The notes below the pieces were generated by a model. It worked only from the letters and a program-made list of their open reading frames with translations. It had not been told where the DNA came from and made no database searches. A program made the translations under genes and the position numbers. This document shows, in pieces, positions 34,140 through 41,708 of a stretch of 64,000 nt of DNA. The DNA lies in the NCBI RefSeq assembly GCF_036250675.1, contig NZ_CP109592.1, positions 744,001-808,000 on the forward strand. The letters are read 5' to 3'. Source of the stretch: Streptomyces sp. NBC_01689 (lineage in GTDB: Bacteria > Actinomycetota > Actinomycetes > Streptomycetales > Streptomycetaceae). Positions within the stretch are counted from its first letter, which is position 1, and each line of letters starts with the position of its first letter.

Positions 34140-34571
34140 ATGCGACGCATCACTTCCAGGATCTGCACCCTCGCGGCCGCCACGCTGCTCGCGGTGACCG
34201 TCGGCCAGGCCGGACCGGCCGGCGCCGCCTCGGACGCCGCGTACTTCAACCTGCGGGACGTCACCGGCCACAACTTCGTCGTCGAGATCACCAGGCCGGG
34301 CCTGATCCAGGAAGCCCGTGACATCGTCAGGAACGGGGACCGCAAGGTCGTCATCGGCCGGATCATCAAGACCCAGGCCCGCTACAACCCCCAGTGGGAC
34401 TTCCACTACAACCCCGACACGGTCAGCTTCGCCGACGCGGCCATCGAGGTCTGCGACGCCACCGTCCCCTATGTCGAGGACCACCTGGACGAGGCCGGCG
34501 GCGCCTTCCTGCCGGGCCTCTACTGGTGCCCCTGGACCGGACGCCTCACCGCCGAACTCTCCGCGCCGTAG
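34140..34571 (+). CDS. Secreted BP74-like domain protein
   Basis: A 143-residue exported protein with signal peptide (about 1-30, ending AGAAS) and a single BP74-type domain, named from an amoeba calmodulin-binding protein. Diagnostic stretches: FNLRDVTGHNFVVEITRPGLIQEARDI, VIGRIIKTQARYNPQWDFHYNPDTVSFADAAIEVCDAT, VEDHLDEAGGAFLPG and WCPW. The two Cys (in EVCDAT and WCPW) probably form a disulfide. GGAG is 8 nt before ATG 34140. The family is found in secreted bacterial proteins; its activity is unknown. Convergent with the sugar-binding gene and separated by a strong terminator. Confidence 0.8.
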   Translation: MRRITSRICTLAAATLLAVTVGQAGPAGAASDAAYFNLRDVTGHNFVVEITRPGLIQEARDIVRNGDRKVVIGRIIKTQARYNPQWDFHYNPDTVSFADAAIEVCDATVPYVEDHLDEAGGAFLPGLYWCPWTGRLTAELSAP

Positions 34572-34588
34572 GACACCCCCGCACGCGA

Positions 34589-34624
34589 CGGGGCCGGCCG
34601 TCCCGACCGGGACGGCCGGCCCCG
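34589..34624. terminator. Strong bidirectional terminator
   Basis: A 17-bp perfect stem (34589-34605 with 34608-34624) with only AC between arms, between the convergent BP74 and sugar-binding genes. It can end both transcripts. Confidence 0.8.
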
Positions 34625-34704
34625 CCCCGCCCGGTCCGGGCACCGGCCGGTGAGCGGTATCGGCGCGGACACCGGAACAAGGGCGAAGCCGCGGCCGTGC
34701 GGGG

Positions 34705-35790
34705 CTACTTGAGCTCGGCGTCGGTGTAGTAGCCGGTCGCGACCAGGGCGACCTCGTAGTTGGACTTGTCGACGCTCTTCGGCTGCAGCAGATAGGCGGG
34801 CACGGCCTTGGCGCCGTTGTCGTACGTCCGGGTGTCGTTGACCCTCACCTGCTGGTGGGTGAGCACCGCGTCGACCATGGTCGCGGTGATGTCCGCGAGC
34901 TCCCGGGTGTCCTTGTACACGGTCTGCGCCTGTCCGCCCTCGATGATCGACTTCACCGAGGCGAGTTCGGCGTCCTGGCCGGTGATGACCGGCAGCGGTT
35001 TGGCGGCGGTCCCGTAGCCGTCGGCCTTGAGCGCGCCCAGGATGCCCATGGAGATGCCGTCGTAGGGCGACAGGACCGCGTCGACCTGCTTGGTGCCGTA
35101 CGAATTGGCGAGGATGCCGGTCATGCGCTTCTTGGCGGTGGGGCCGTCCCAGCGCAGGGTCGTCACGTCGCTGAGCTCGGTCTCGCCGGACTGGACGATC
35201 AGCCGCTTGCTGTCGAGGTACGGCTTCAGAAGGTGCATGGCGCCGTCGAAGAAGTACTTGGTGTTGTTGTCGTCGGGCGAACCCGCGAAGAGCTCGATGT
35301 TGAACGGCCCCTTGCCGTCCTCCAGACCGAGCTTCTCCACTATGTAACGCGCCTGGAGCCGGCCCACCTGCTCGTTGTCGAACGAGGCGTAGTAGTCGAC
35401 GTTCTTGGTGCCGAGAATGAGCCGGTCGTAGGAGATCACCGGGATCTTGGCGTCGGCGGCCTGCTGGAGCACGTTGTTCAGCGACTTGTTGTCGATGGCC
35501 GCGACGATCAGGGCGCTGACGTGCTGGGTGATCAGCTCCTGGATCTGCGACACCTGGTTCTTCGGGTCGTCGTCGCCGTAGACCAGCTTCGTCTTGTACC
35601 CCTTGGCCTGAAGGTCCTTGACGACGTTCTTGCCGTCGGCGATCCAGCGCTCGGAGGCCTGGGTGGGCATCGCGATGCCGATGGTGCCGCCCTCCGGGCT
35701 GTCCTCGCTGTCCTTGCCACAGGCGGACAGGGTGAGAGCGACGGAGACGGTTCCGGCGAGGGCGGCGAGGCCGGCTCTTCGGTTGCGCAT
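34705..35790 (-). CDS. Orphan sugar-binding lipoprotein (ChvE/XylF-type)
   Basis: A 361-residue periplasmic-binding-type lipoprotein for monosaccharide ABC transport. Signal peptide II: LTLSAC with lipid-modified Cys24. The mature part has the PBP1 fold pattern, IGIAMPTQASERWIADGKN, QEL and the DGISMGIL and VITGQDAELASV segments typical of xylose/multi-sugar binders. AAGGA precedes ATG 35788-35790. In streptomycetes this gene is normally first in an operon with an ATPase and a permease, but here a terminator and an unrelated convergent gene follow, so the transporter must be encoded elsewhere or lost. It has an unusually long leader with a strong promoter about 550 bp upstream. Confidence 0.88.
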   Translation of the reverse strand: MRNRRAGLAALAGTVSVALTLSACGKDSEDSPEGGTIGIAMPTQASERWIADGKNVVKDLQAKGYKTKLVYGDDDPKNQVSQIQELITQHVSALIVAAIDNKSLNNVLQQAADAKIPVISYDRLILGTKNVDYYASFDNEQVGRLQARYIVEKLGLEDGKGPFNIELFAGSPDDNNTKYFFDGAMHLLKPYLDSKRLIVQSGETELSDVTTLRWDGPTAKKRMTGILANSYGTKQVDAVLSPYDGISMGILGALKADGYGTAAKPLPVITGQDAELASVKSIIEGGQAQTVYKDTRELADITATMVDAVLTHQQVRVNDTRTYDNGAKAVPAYLLQPKSVDKSNYEVALVATGYYTDAELK

Positions 35791-37226
35791 GATGATCGAT
35801 CCTTGTTCTTCTCGTCGTTGAGGAGATGACGGCATATCAGGTGACTGCGGAAAGGTATGAGGCCGGACGGAGGCGACCGCCACCGACGGGTTCCGAGCGC
35901 GACCCTCGGAACGGACGGAGGGAGATCCGTGGAGGCGGACACGGGCCGAACCTCACATGGAGCGGCATACACCGCGGTACGTCGGCTCGGCGGCCTCGCG
36001 GTTCGGCCCACGGCCGCCGAGGGCGCCACAACCCTTGGTTCATCACCACGGGCGTGGACTACCGGGGATTCCCCGCGAGATGACCGGTGGCCGGGTCGCT
36101 CGGCTTGAACGGGATTGGTGCTCAGAAGCCTCCGTGTCTCGCAGATTGCCGCTCGGTGCGCCGACGGCGCCCGGCACCGCCGGAGGCCTCGGCCCCGACG
36201 ATCCCCCTACCGGCGTGCACCTCGGCGCATGTCGGCCCGCGCCACGGCACACCCCAGCCAGACGTGCGCCAACTTCATTGATGCGCAGGCCTGTTGCCCT
36301 TCACCGTTCGAAATATCGCCACGCATTCGGAACGTTGGCGTGACACTAGGTAGCGAGGATGCGGAGTGTCAACGGGGCAAACAGGTAACGATCCCGGTAA
36401 GGCTGTGGAGATCACCTTTGACCTCGGGCGGAACCTTTGTGGTGACGCCGGCCGGGCCCCCTCCCGGCAGGAGTAGCGGAATTCGGCGGGCGTCCGGCCC
36501 GGCCCGGCCGCGTGGCACGACACCTCCGCGGCCGCCGCTCCACCGCCGACGGGGTGACGCCGCCTCCTCGGCGGGCGCGTTCGCGCGATCATCCGCTTCG
36601 TTGTCCGGAAGACACGCGGCGGACGCTATGATCCGTGATCACGCGAACACGATCCGCGTCGGACATCGGTACGGCGCGCCGCTCCGGCCTGCGCGCTGCG
36701 CGCCGCGTCGCCGCCTGATCCTGGGGAGGGAGCATCCGTGCGACAGGTGACGACCGGCGACATCACCGGCGGTGCGGGCACCCGCCCGACCGCTCGACGA
36801 CGATTCCCGAGCCGCCCGCCCCTCGGCCCACCGGGCGACATCCCCGGCCCACAGGCCGAGTTCGGCTGTCGGCACATCGACTGTGTCCGTGGCGTGTGCT
36901 CACGGCACGCGACAGGCCACCGGGTACAGGCGGCCGAACGGACCCCCGTTCTCGTCGCTCCTCGAACGGCAGCCGGGAGGAGGCGCGGCACAAGGCGGCC
37001 AGTCGGCGGCGTCCCACACCGGACCGACGCCGGCTGCCCCCGTCGGCCGGTCTTTCGGCCACCGCACGGACTGCCTGCCGCCGTACCGAGCCCCACTGCC
37101 GACATCCACACGGATCGCCGCACAGCTGCGCCGAGGTGCCGTCGCGGAACCGCTGTCCCTCCACCGTGTCGCCGCTCGGGGCCCGGCGGTTCCCGCCCCC
37201 GTGTCGACCGGGGTGCCGCATCCGCG
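35791..37226. other. Long gene-poor region before the IS element
   Basis: About 1.4 kb. The left part is the long leader of the sugar-binding gene, with a perfect 10-bp inverted repeat (CTCGGCGGCC at 35986-35995 with GGCCGCCGAG at 36012-36021) and a sequence related to the palindrome at 31014. The right part (36738-37229) has a plausible ribosome site and GTG, preceded by TATGAT at 36627-36632, and an open frame ending in the TAA used by the IS, but its codon bias decays and it matches nothing I know. It may be a decayed gene. Confidence 0.45.
36343..36372 (-). promoter_or_regulatory. Strong promoter for the sugar-binding lipoprotein
   Basis: On the minus strand TTGACA (36367-36372) and TAGTGT (36343-36348) are separated by 18 bp. 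Transcription would begin near 36336, giving a leader of about 545 nt before ATG 35790. Immediately downstream is an imperfect inverted repeat (GTTCGAAAT at 36307-36315 and ATTCGGAAC at 36325-36333) that may be a repressor site. Confidence 0.7.
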
Positions 37227-37229
37227 TAA

Positions 37230-38114
37230 GAGGCCCTAACAGAAGCTGTTGATCATGTGACTTTCGGTTGGGATGGTCGTTGGTCTGGTCGTGGGAAAGC
37301 GTCAGTCGCGACCGTGGATCGTGTCGGATGAACTGTGGTCGCTCATCGAACCGTTGTTGCCCGTGCCGGCACCGAAGCTGGCGGAGGGCAGACCGCGTGT
37401 GCCGGACCGGCAGGCCCTGTGCGGGATCCTGTTCGTCCTGCACACCGGGATCCAATGGGAGTACCTGCCGCAGGAGTTGGGCTTCGGCTCGGGCATGACC
37501 TGCTGGCGGCGTCTGGCCGCCTGGAACGAGGCCGGAGTCTGGGACGCGCTGCATCTTGTGCTGCTGAAGAAGCTGCGGTCGAAGGACAAGCTGGACTGGT
37601 CGCGGGCGGTGATCGACTCCTCCCATGTCAGGGCAGCCCGACGCGGCCCAAAAGCGGACCCAGCCCGGTCGACCGCGCACGACCAGGCAGCAAGCACCAC
37701 GTCCTGACCGACGCCCAAGGCATCCCCCTCGCCGTGTCGCTGACCGGCGGAAACCGCAACGACGTCACGCAGTTGCTCCCGTTGGTGGACAAGGTTCCGG
37801 CCGTGGCCGGACGCGTCGGCCGGCCCAGACGCCGCCCCGACGCACTACTCGCCGACCGCGGCTACGACCACGACAAGTACCGCCGCCTGCTATGGGACCG
37901 CGGCATTCGCCCGGTCATCGCCGAACGAGGTGTGGAACACGGCTCCGGCCTGGGCGTTTTCCGCTGGGTCGTCGAGAGGACCATCGCCTGGCTGCACGGC
38001 TTCCGCCGCCTACGCGTCCGCTGGGAACGACGAGACGACATCCACGAAGCCTTCCTCGGCCTCGCCACCTGCCTCATCACCCACCGCCACGTCCAACGCC
38101 TTTGTTAGGACCTC
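37230..38114 (+). mobile_element. Complete IS5-family (IS427-type) insertion sequence, 885 bp
   Basis: The element is bounded by matched terminal repeats and a 3-bp TAA duplication, and carries one transposase split over two frames. Size, TNA target and two-frame organisation all fit the IS427 subgroup of IS5. It sits in the non-coding region between the sugar-binding gene and cbtA, so it breaks no recognisable gene. All parts needed for transposition look intact. Confidence 0.9.
37273..38108 (+). CDS. IS5-family transposase made by -1 frameshift
   Basis: A DDE transposase of about 278 residues after frame fusion. Frame one (37273-37707) gives WIVSDELWSLIEPLLPVP and the first Asp in VIDSSHVRAA. 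The rest is in the -1 frame: GPSPVDRARPGSKHHVLTD, the second Asp in LLADRGYD and Glu in VVERTIAWLHGFRRLRVRWERR. The frames meet at CCCAAAA (37647-37653), read C-CCA-AAA in frame one, a canonical X-XXY-YYZ slippery heptamer, so the shift is programmed rather than a decay event. The start ATG lies 43 nt inside the left end. Confidence 0.88.
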
Positions 38115-38117
38115 TAA

Positions 38118-38762
38118 GTCGTCGTCTCCGACCGACGGCCGTGTCGCCGCCCGCAGACCCGACCTGACGAGGACGGCGGGCTCTGGTCGCCAAGACCCTC
38201 GTGGACAGTGGTGCGACCCAACTGCCCACGGGCTCAGGTTTGTTCGTCGACGTCCGTCGTCCCGAGCAGTCGCTCGTCACCACAGGAGCCGAACAGGAGC
38301 CCACAGGAACGGCCCGTCGAGCAGGCACACGCGTCCGAGGCGGTTCGGCGGGTGCGCCACGTCCCCGCTGCCCCCCGCACTCCACACCGCGTGACGACGC
38401 GCCGCTGCCGCCCGGCGTCGGCACGATCGAGCCGTGACGATGGTGCGACCGCCGCAAAGGGCGGGTTCGCGCTCCGCACCACGACCCGCTGGTGAGGTGT
38501 GAGAACCGCCGCGGACGCCGTCCGGGGGACCAACAGGCCCCGCCCCGGCACCTCATGGACCGGGGCCCACTGGGACCCGTGAGCCGGTCACGGGTCGTCC
38601 GCTGTCGCGAGTGCCCACCCATCCGCACCCTCTCGCCGGACTGCGCGGAGACGCTCGGCAACAACGCCGGAGGGCCCCCGGACGGTACCGGGGGCCCTCC
38701 GCGCGGGGTCGTCCGCCGATGCCTCGGCGGTCCTCCCGGTGCGTCGACTCGGGTCGAAGGTG
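38118..38762. other. Gene-free stretch right of the IS
   Basis: About 645 bp with no credible gene on either strand. The one clear element is the hairpin at 38669-38700, which belongs to cbtA. No remnant of a gene interrupted by the IS is seen. Confidence 0.5.
38669..38700 (-). terminator. Terminator of cbtB-cbtA
   Basis: GGAGGGCCCCCGG (38669-38681) pairs perfectly with 38688-38700 across a 6-nt loop, 63 nt past the cbtA stop on the minus strand. Confidence 0.8.
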
Positions 38763-39518
38763 TCAGTGCGGTACGGGAGTTGCCCCCGCCGGAACGGCCG
38801 CCGGCCGCGGGACCAGCAGACGCTGCGCCAACTCGCCGAAGACCAGGCCGAATCCGGTCCACAGCGTGATCTGGATGGCGAGAGCCGAGGTACGGAACCG
38901 CCACAGCAGGGTGGCCGGGAAGTCCTTCGGCACCTCGTTGATGACCGGAAGGACCGCGAAGGCGATCCCGATCACGAGCGCGAAGAAGACGACCGCGGCG
39001 ACGGTCGCGTGCCAGTTGCCCCATCGGGGTGCGAGTCGCTTGCCGAGGATCACCGCGGCGATCGCGAGCAGGACACTGAGCACCATCATCAGGAAGTACA
39101 GCGTCGTGCGCTTGCCGATGGTGTCGGGGTCGCCGACGGACGGCGGATTGGCCGGGTACTTCAGGAACGGCACGACGTACACGGCGACGAGCGCGCAGCC
39201 GGACAGCAGCAGCGCCGTCGCGCGCGGGCTGAAACGGCCCACGCGGCCGAGCGCGAAGCAGTACGCGAGGGCGGCGATGCCACCGAAGGCGACCCCGTAG
39301 ATCAGCACACCGGTGGCGAGACCACCGGTGGACTGCAGGCTACGGCTGACGATCTCGACCTCGTGGCCGTGTGCCGGGGCATGGGCCTCTTCGAATCCGA
39401 TGGCGTCGTCGACGCTGGGCTCACCCAGGAAGTAGGCGACGACGAGGGCCAGCACACCGGCGGCGAGGCCGGCGAGCATGCCCCGCACCAGAAGGTTTCT
39501 GACGGTTGCGGAGTTCAT
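38763..39518 (-). CDS. cbtA: CbtA, cobalt transporter subunit
   Basis: A 251-residue membrane protein with about five to six helices, opening MNSATVRNLLVRGMLAGLAAGVLALVVAYFLGEPSVDDAI, the CbtA family signature. After a loop with His residues (EEAHAPAHGHEVEIVSR) it has FLKYPANPPSVGDPDTIGKRT, also characteristic. CbtA and CbtB form a B12-regulated cobalt uptake system. It follows cbtB by 19 nt and is covered by the same cobalamin riboswitch; a terminator ends the operon. Confidence 0.92.
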   Translation of the reverse strand: MNSATVRNLLVRGMLAGLAAGVLALVVAYFLGEPSVDDAIGFEEAHAPAHGHEVEIVSRSLQSTGGLATGVLIYGVAFGGIAALAYCFALGRVGRFSPRATALLLSGCALVAVYVVPFLKYPANPPSVGDPDTIGKRTTLYFLMMVLSVLLAIAAVILGKRLAPRWGNWHATVAAVVFFALVIGIAFAVLPVINEVPKDFPATLLWRFRTSALAIQITLWTGFGLVFGELAQRLLVPRPAAVPAGATPVPH

Positions 39519-39537
39519 GGGTGCGCGGTGTCCCTCG

Positions 39538-39753
39538 TCAGTGGCAGGGGAAGCCGAGAAGGTGGCGGGCGTCGTGCACCCACTCGTGAACGTCCTCGCC
39601 GGAGACGACGGCGGTGGCGCCCTGTTCGGCGCCGACGAAGTAGAGCAGGACCAGCATCAGGATGCCGAAGAAGACCGCCCAGGGCACGATCGTGCCGATC
39701 GGCAGTTTGGCGGGGATCGGGGTGGCTGTCGGCGGAGCGACGGTCTGCGCCAT
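39538..39753 (-). CDS. cbtB: CbtB, cobalt transporter subunit
   Basis: A 71-residue protein with a single transmembrane helix (about 24-42, WAVFFGILMLVLLYFVG) and the C-terminal metal-binding motif HEWVHDARHLLGFPCH, diagnostic of CbtB. GGAGG precedes ATG 39751-39753. It is the first gene of the cbtBA operon, downstream of a cobalamin riboswitch, so it is made when B12 is short. Confidence 0.93.
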   Translation of the reverse strand: MAQTVAPPTATPIPAKLPIGTIVPWAVFFGILMLVLLYFVGAEQGATAVVSGEDVHEWVHDARHLLGFPCH

Positions 39754-39784
39754 GGCAGGACCTCCTCGGGAGTTCGCGTCCCAT

Positions 39785-39905
39785 CTCGGTGGTGCACAGG
39801 ACGACAGCTGCGGGTCTGACTTGAGAGATCCCCATGGAACGGGGACCTCGTTCACAGTGGCGCGACCGTGCCGGATTTCCACCGGCTTCCGCCATGCCGT
39901 CGTCG
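39785..39905 (-). promoter_or_regulatory. Cobalamin riboswitch
   Basis: The minus-strand leader of cbtB contains the conserved B12-element core: AGCCGGTGGAAATCCGGC, then ACGGTCGCGCCACTGTGA (complement of about 39852-39887), and the 3' AGTCAGACC (complement of about 39813-39821). These are the order and spacing of the AdoCbl riboswitch. The switch ends about 30-60 nt before cbtB and may control translation or termination. The edges given are approximate. Confidence 0.88.
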
Positions 39906-40212
39906 ATATCGCACTGACCGTACCGCGTGCCGGGTTCACGGCCAAGACCGTCCCCTATGCCGTGATCTTCGTCTCGCCGGGCGGCGCGGACCGCCGTGAC
40001 CTGTGGGTCAGCGGTCGGCGGAGCGGGCCGCCCGCCCCTCCGTCGCGGAGCTGAATGCCTGTCTCCGTCCGGTGGCCGTGAACTCCACGCCGGGGGTGCG
40101 CCGTTCGGGACGAGCCCCGTCGGCGTGGGGCGGCATGGTCACCCCACGCCGGTCGGCGGGACGGTCGGCGCGGAGCATGCCCTGCCCCGGTCTGTCGCAC
40201 CCGGCGGCTCGG
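39906..40212. other. Intergenic region upstream of the riboswitch
   Basis: About 300 bp between the riboswitch and the end of the enoyl-CoA hydratase-type gene. It should hold the cbtB promoter and the hydratase terminator, but no convincing hairpin or box stands out. Confidence 0.4.
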
Positions 40213-41316
40213 TCACCGAGGTGCCTCACCCGGGAAGTCGGCGCGGGAGAGGCCGAGTTCACGCGCGCCGATCGGCGCGAGGAAGCCGGCTACGTCCGCG
40301 TCGGTGACCTCGGCGAGCGTCGCCGGTGACCAGCGGGGGTCGCGGTCCTTGTCGATGAGCTGGGCGCGGACCCCCTCGACGAAGTCGGGCCGGGTGAGTG
40401 CCGCGCAGGAGACGCGGTACTCCTGGTCGAGCACCTTCTCCAGGGAACTGGCGCCGCGGGCCGCGCGCATCGCGGCGAGAGTGACCTTGAGCGCGGTGGG
40501 TGACCTGGTGAGCAGGGTCTCGGCCGCCTCCTTGGCCGCGCCGTCCCCGTGGTCCTGCAGGCGGGCGACGATCTCCTCGACGGTGTCGGCGGAGTAGCAG
40601 GCGTCGATCCAGTGCCGTGCCTCCGCGAGCACTCCGGCCGGCGCGGCCCCGGCGTGACGGTCCAGCACCTCCCGTACCGGCGCGTGCGCGAGCTCCTGGA
40701 GCAGCCGCGGCAGGGAGTCGGACGGCACGAAGTGGTCGGCCAGTCCGCACAGCAGGGCGTCACCCGCGCCGACCGCGTTTCCGGTCAGTGCCAGATGGGT
40801 GCCGAGTTCGCCGGGCGCGCGGGCGAGGAGAAAGGTGCCGCCCACGTCCGGAACGAAGCCGATGCCCGTCTCGGGCATCGCGATCCGGGAACGCTCGGTG
40901 GTGATCCGTACGCCGCCGTGGGCGGAGACCCCGACACCGCCGCCCATGACGATGCCGTCCATCACGGCGACATACGGTTTCGGGTAGCGCGCGATACGGG
41001 CGTTGAGCCGGTACTCGTCCCGCCAGAAGGCCGTCGAGGCCGTGCCGTCCCCGTGCCGGGCGTCGTCGTGGATGGCCCGGATGTCGCCGCCCGCGCACAG
41101 ACCCCGCTCCCCCGCACCGGTCACCACGACGGCCCGCACGGCCGGGTCGTGTTCCCAGGCGGTGAGCGCGGAGTCGATGTGGCGCACCATGGTGTGGGTG
41201 AGGGCGTTGATCGCCCGGGGCCGGTTGAGCGTGAGGTACGCCGCGCGTCCCTCGGTGCGCAGGAGGACGGAGTCGTCGGTGCCGGTGGCCGCCCGGGCGT
41301 CCTGGGTGCCGGTCAT
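40213..41316 (-). CDS. Enoyl-CoA hydratase/3-hydroxyisobutyryl-CoA hydrolase-type enzyme
   Basis: A 367-residue crotonase-fold protein. Marks are ERGLCAGGDIRAIHDDARHG (oxyanion-hole region), GIVMGGGVGVSAHGGVRI and the catalytic Glu region MPETGIGFVPDVGGTFLLARAPG. The length, well over the 260 residues of simple hydratases, and the segment SSLEKVLDQEYRVSCAALTRPDFVEGVRAQLIDKDRDPRWSP, fit the 3-hydroxyisobutyryl-CoA hydrolase branch of valine breakdown. GGAGG precedes ATG 41314-41316, and the start overlaps the stop of an acyl-CoA dehydrogenase fragment, so it was once the second gene of a valine operon. Confidence 0.9.
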   Translation of the reverse strand: MTGTQDARAATGTDDSVLLRTEGRAAYLTLNRPRAINALTHTMVRHIDSALTAWEHDPAVRAVVVTGAGERGLCAGGDIRAIHDDARHGDGTASTAFWRDEYRLNARIARYPKPYVAVMDGIVMGGGVGVSAHGGVRITTERSRIAMPETGIGFVPDVGGTFLLARAPGELGTHLALTGNAVGAGDALLCGLADHFVPSDSLPRLLQELAHAPVREVLDRHAGAAPAGVLAEARHWIDACYSADTVEEIVARLQDHGDGAAKEAAETLLTRSPTALKVTLAAMRAARGASSLEKVLDQEYRVSCAALTRPDFVEGVRAQLIDKDRDPRWSPATLAEVTDADVAGFLAPIGARELGLSRADFPGEAPR

Positions 41317-41384
41317 CCGAAGACCTCCGCCGGGCCGCGGGCCGCGATAACGCGCATGATCTCGATGGTTCCTTCCAGGATCCG
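41313..41384 (-). pseudogene. C-terminal fossil of an acyl-CoA dehydrogenase
   Basis: The 23 codons ending at TGA 41313-41315 read RILEGTIEIMRVIAARGPAE then VFG, the classic acyl-CoA dehydrogenase C-terminus (usual form QILEGTNEIMRVI). Upstream this frame meets a TAG about 30 nt further out and no other part of the enzyme is found. The stop still overlaps the hydratase ATG. A deletion or rearrangement has removed the rest of the gene. Confidence 0.8.
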
Positions 41385-41708
41385 GGGACGTCGACGTTCA
41401 GCCTACGAGCAGGCGCGGACCGCGTTCCGCCGCGTCGGGACCGAGGAGGCCGCGGTCACGTTCGGCCCCGGCCCCGGGCCGCATGGACAACAGCTCGGAC
41501 CGAGGCGGCCACGGCACGGTCCCGGCGTCCGCCGCCACGGCGGGCAGGGTTTCCGTGTCCGCGGCCATGGCATGCGCACATGTCTCCGCCCTCCGCGCGG
41601 ATACGTATGCCGGTGTCGGCATGTCCCGGACCCTGCTCCCGGCCGGACGACCGGGAGCAGGCCGCCCCGTCACGAGAACCTGTGGAGCGGCCCTGTCCAC
41701 CCGGCCCT
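41385..41708. other. Junction region between deletion scar and multicopper oxidase
   Basis: About 320 bp without a real gene, the presumed deletion junction. It contains the multicopper oxidase terminator at 41632-41661. Confidence 0.5.
41632..41661 (-). terminator. Terminator of the multicopper oxidase gene
   Basis: CCTGCTCCCGG (41632-41642) pairs perfectly with 41651-41661 across an 8-nt loop, 47 nt past the stop codon on the minus strand. Confidence 0.75.

Larger units (their letters stand above)
37227..38117. repeat. Target-site duplication and terminal repeats of the IS
   Basis: TAA at 37227-37229 and 38115-38117 directly flanks the element. Terminal inverted repeats begin GAGGCCCTAACA (37230-37241) and, read from the other end, GAGGTCCTAACA (complement of 38103-38114). 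One mismatch in 12, with weaker similarity further in. Confidence 0.85.

Noticed and set aside
36738..37229. 163-codon frame before the IS with a decent GTG and GGAG site
   Set aside because: Codon bias is poor after the first 30 codons and nothing is recognisable. The TAA stop is the IS target, so it remains a stop with or without the IS. Kept only as a remark.
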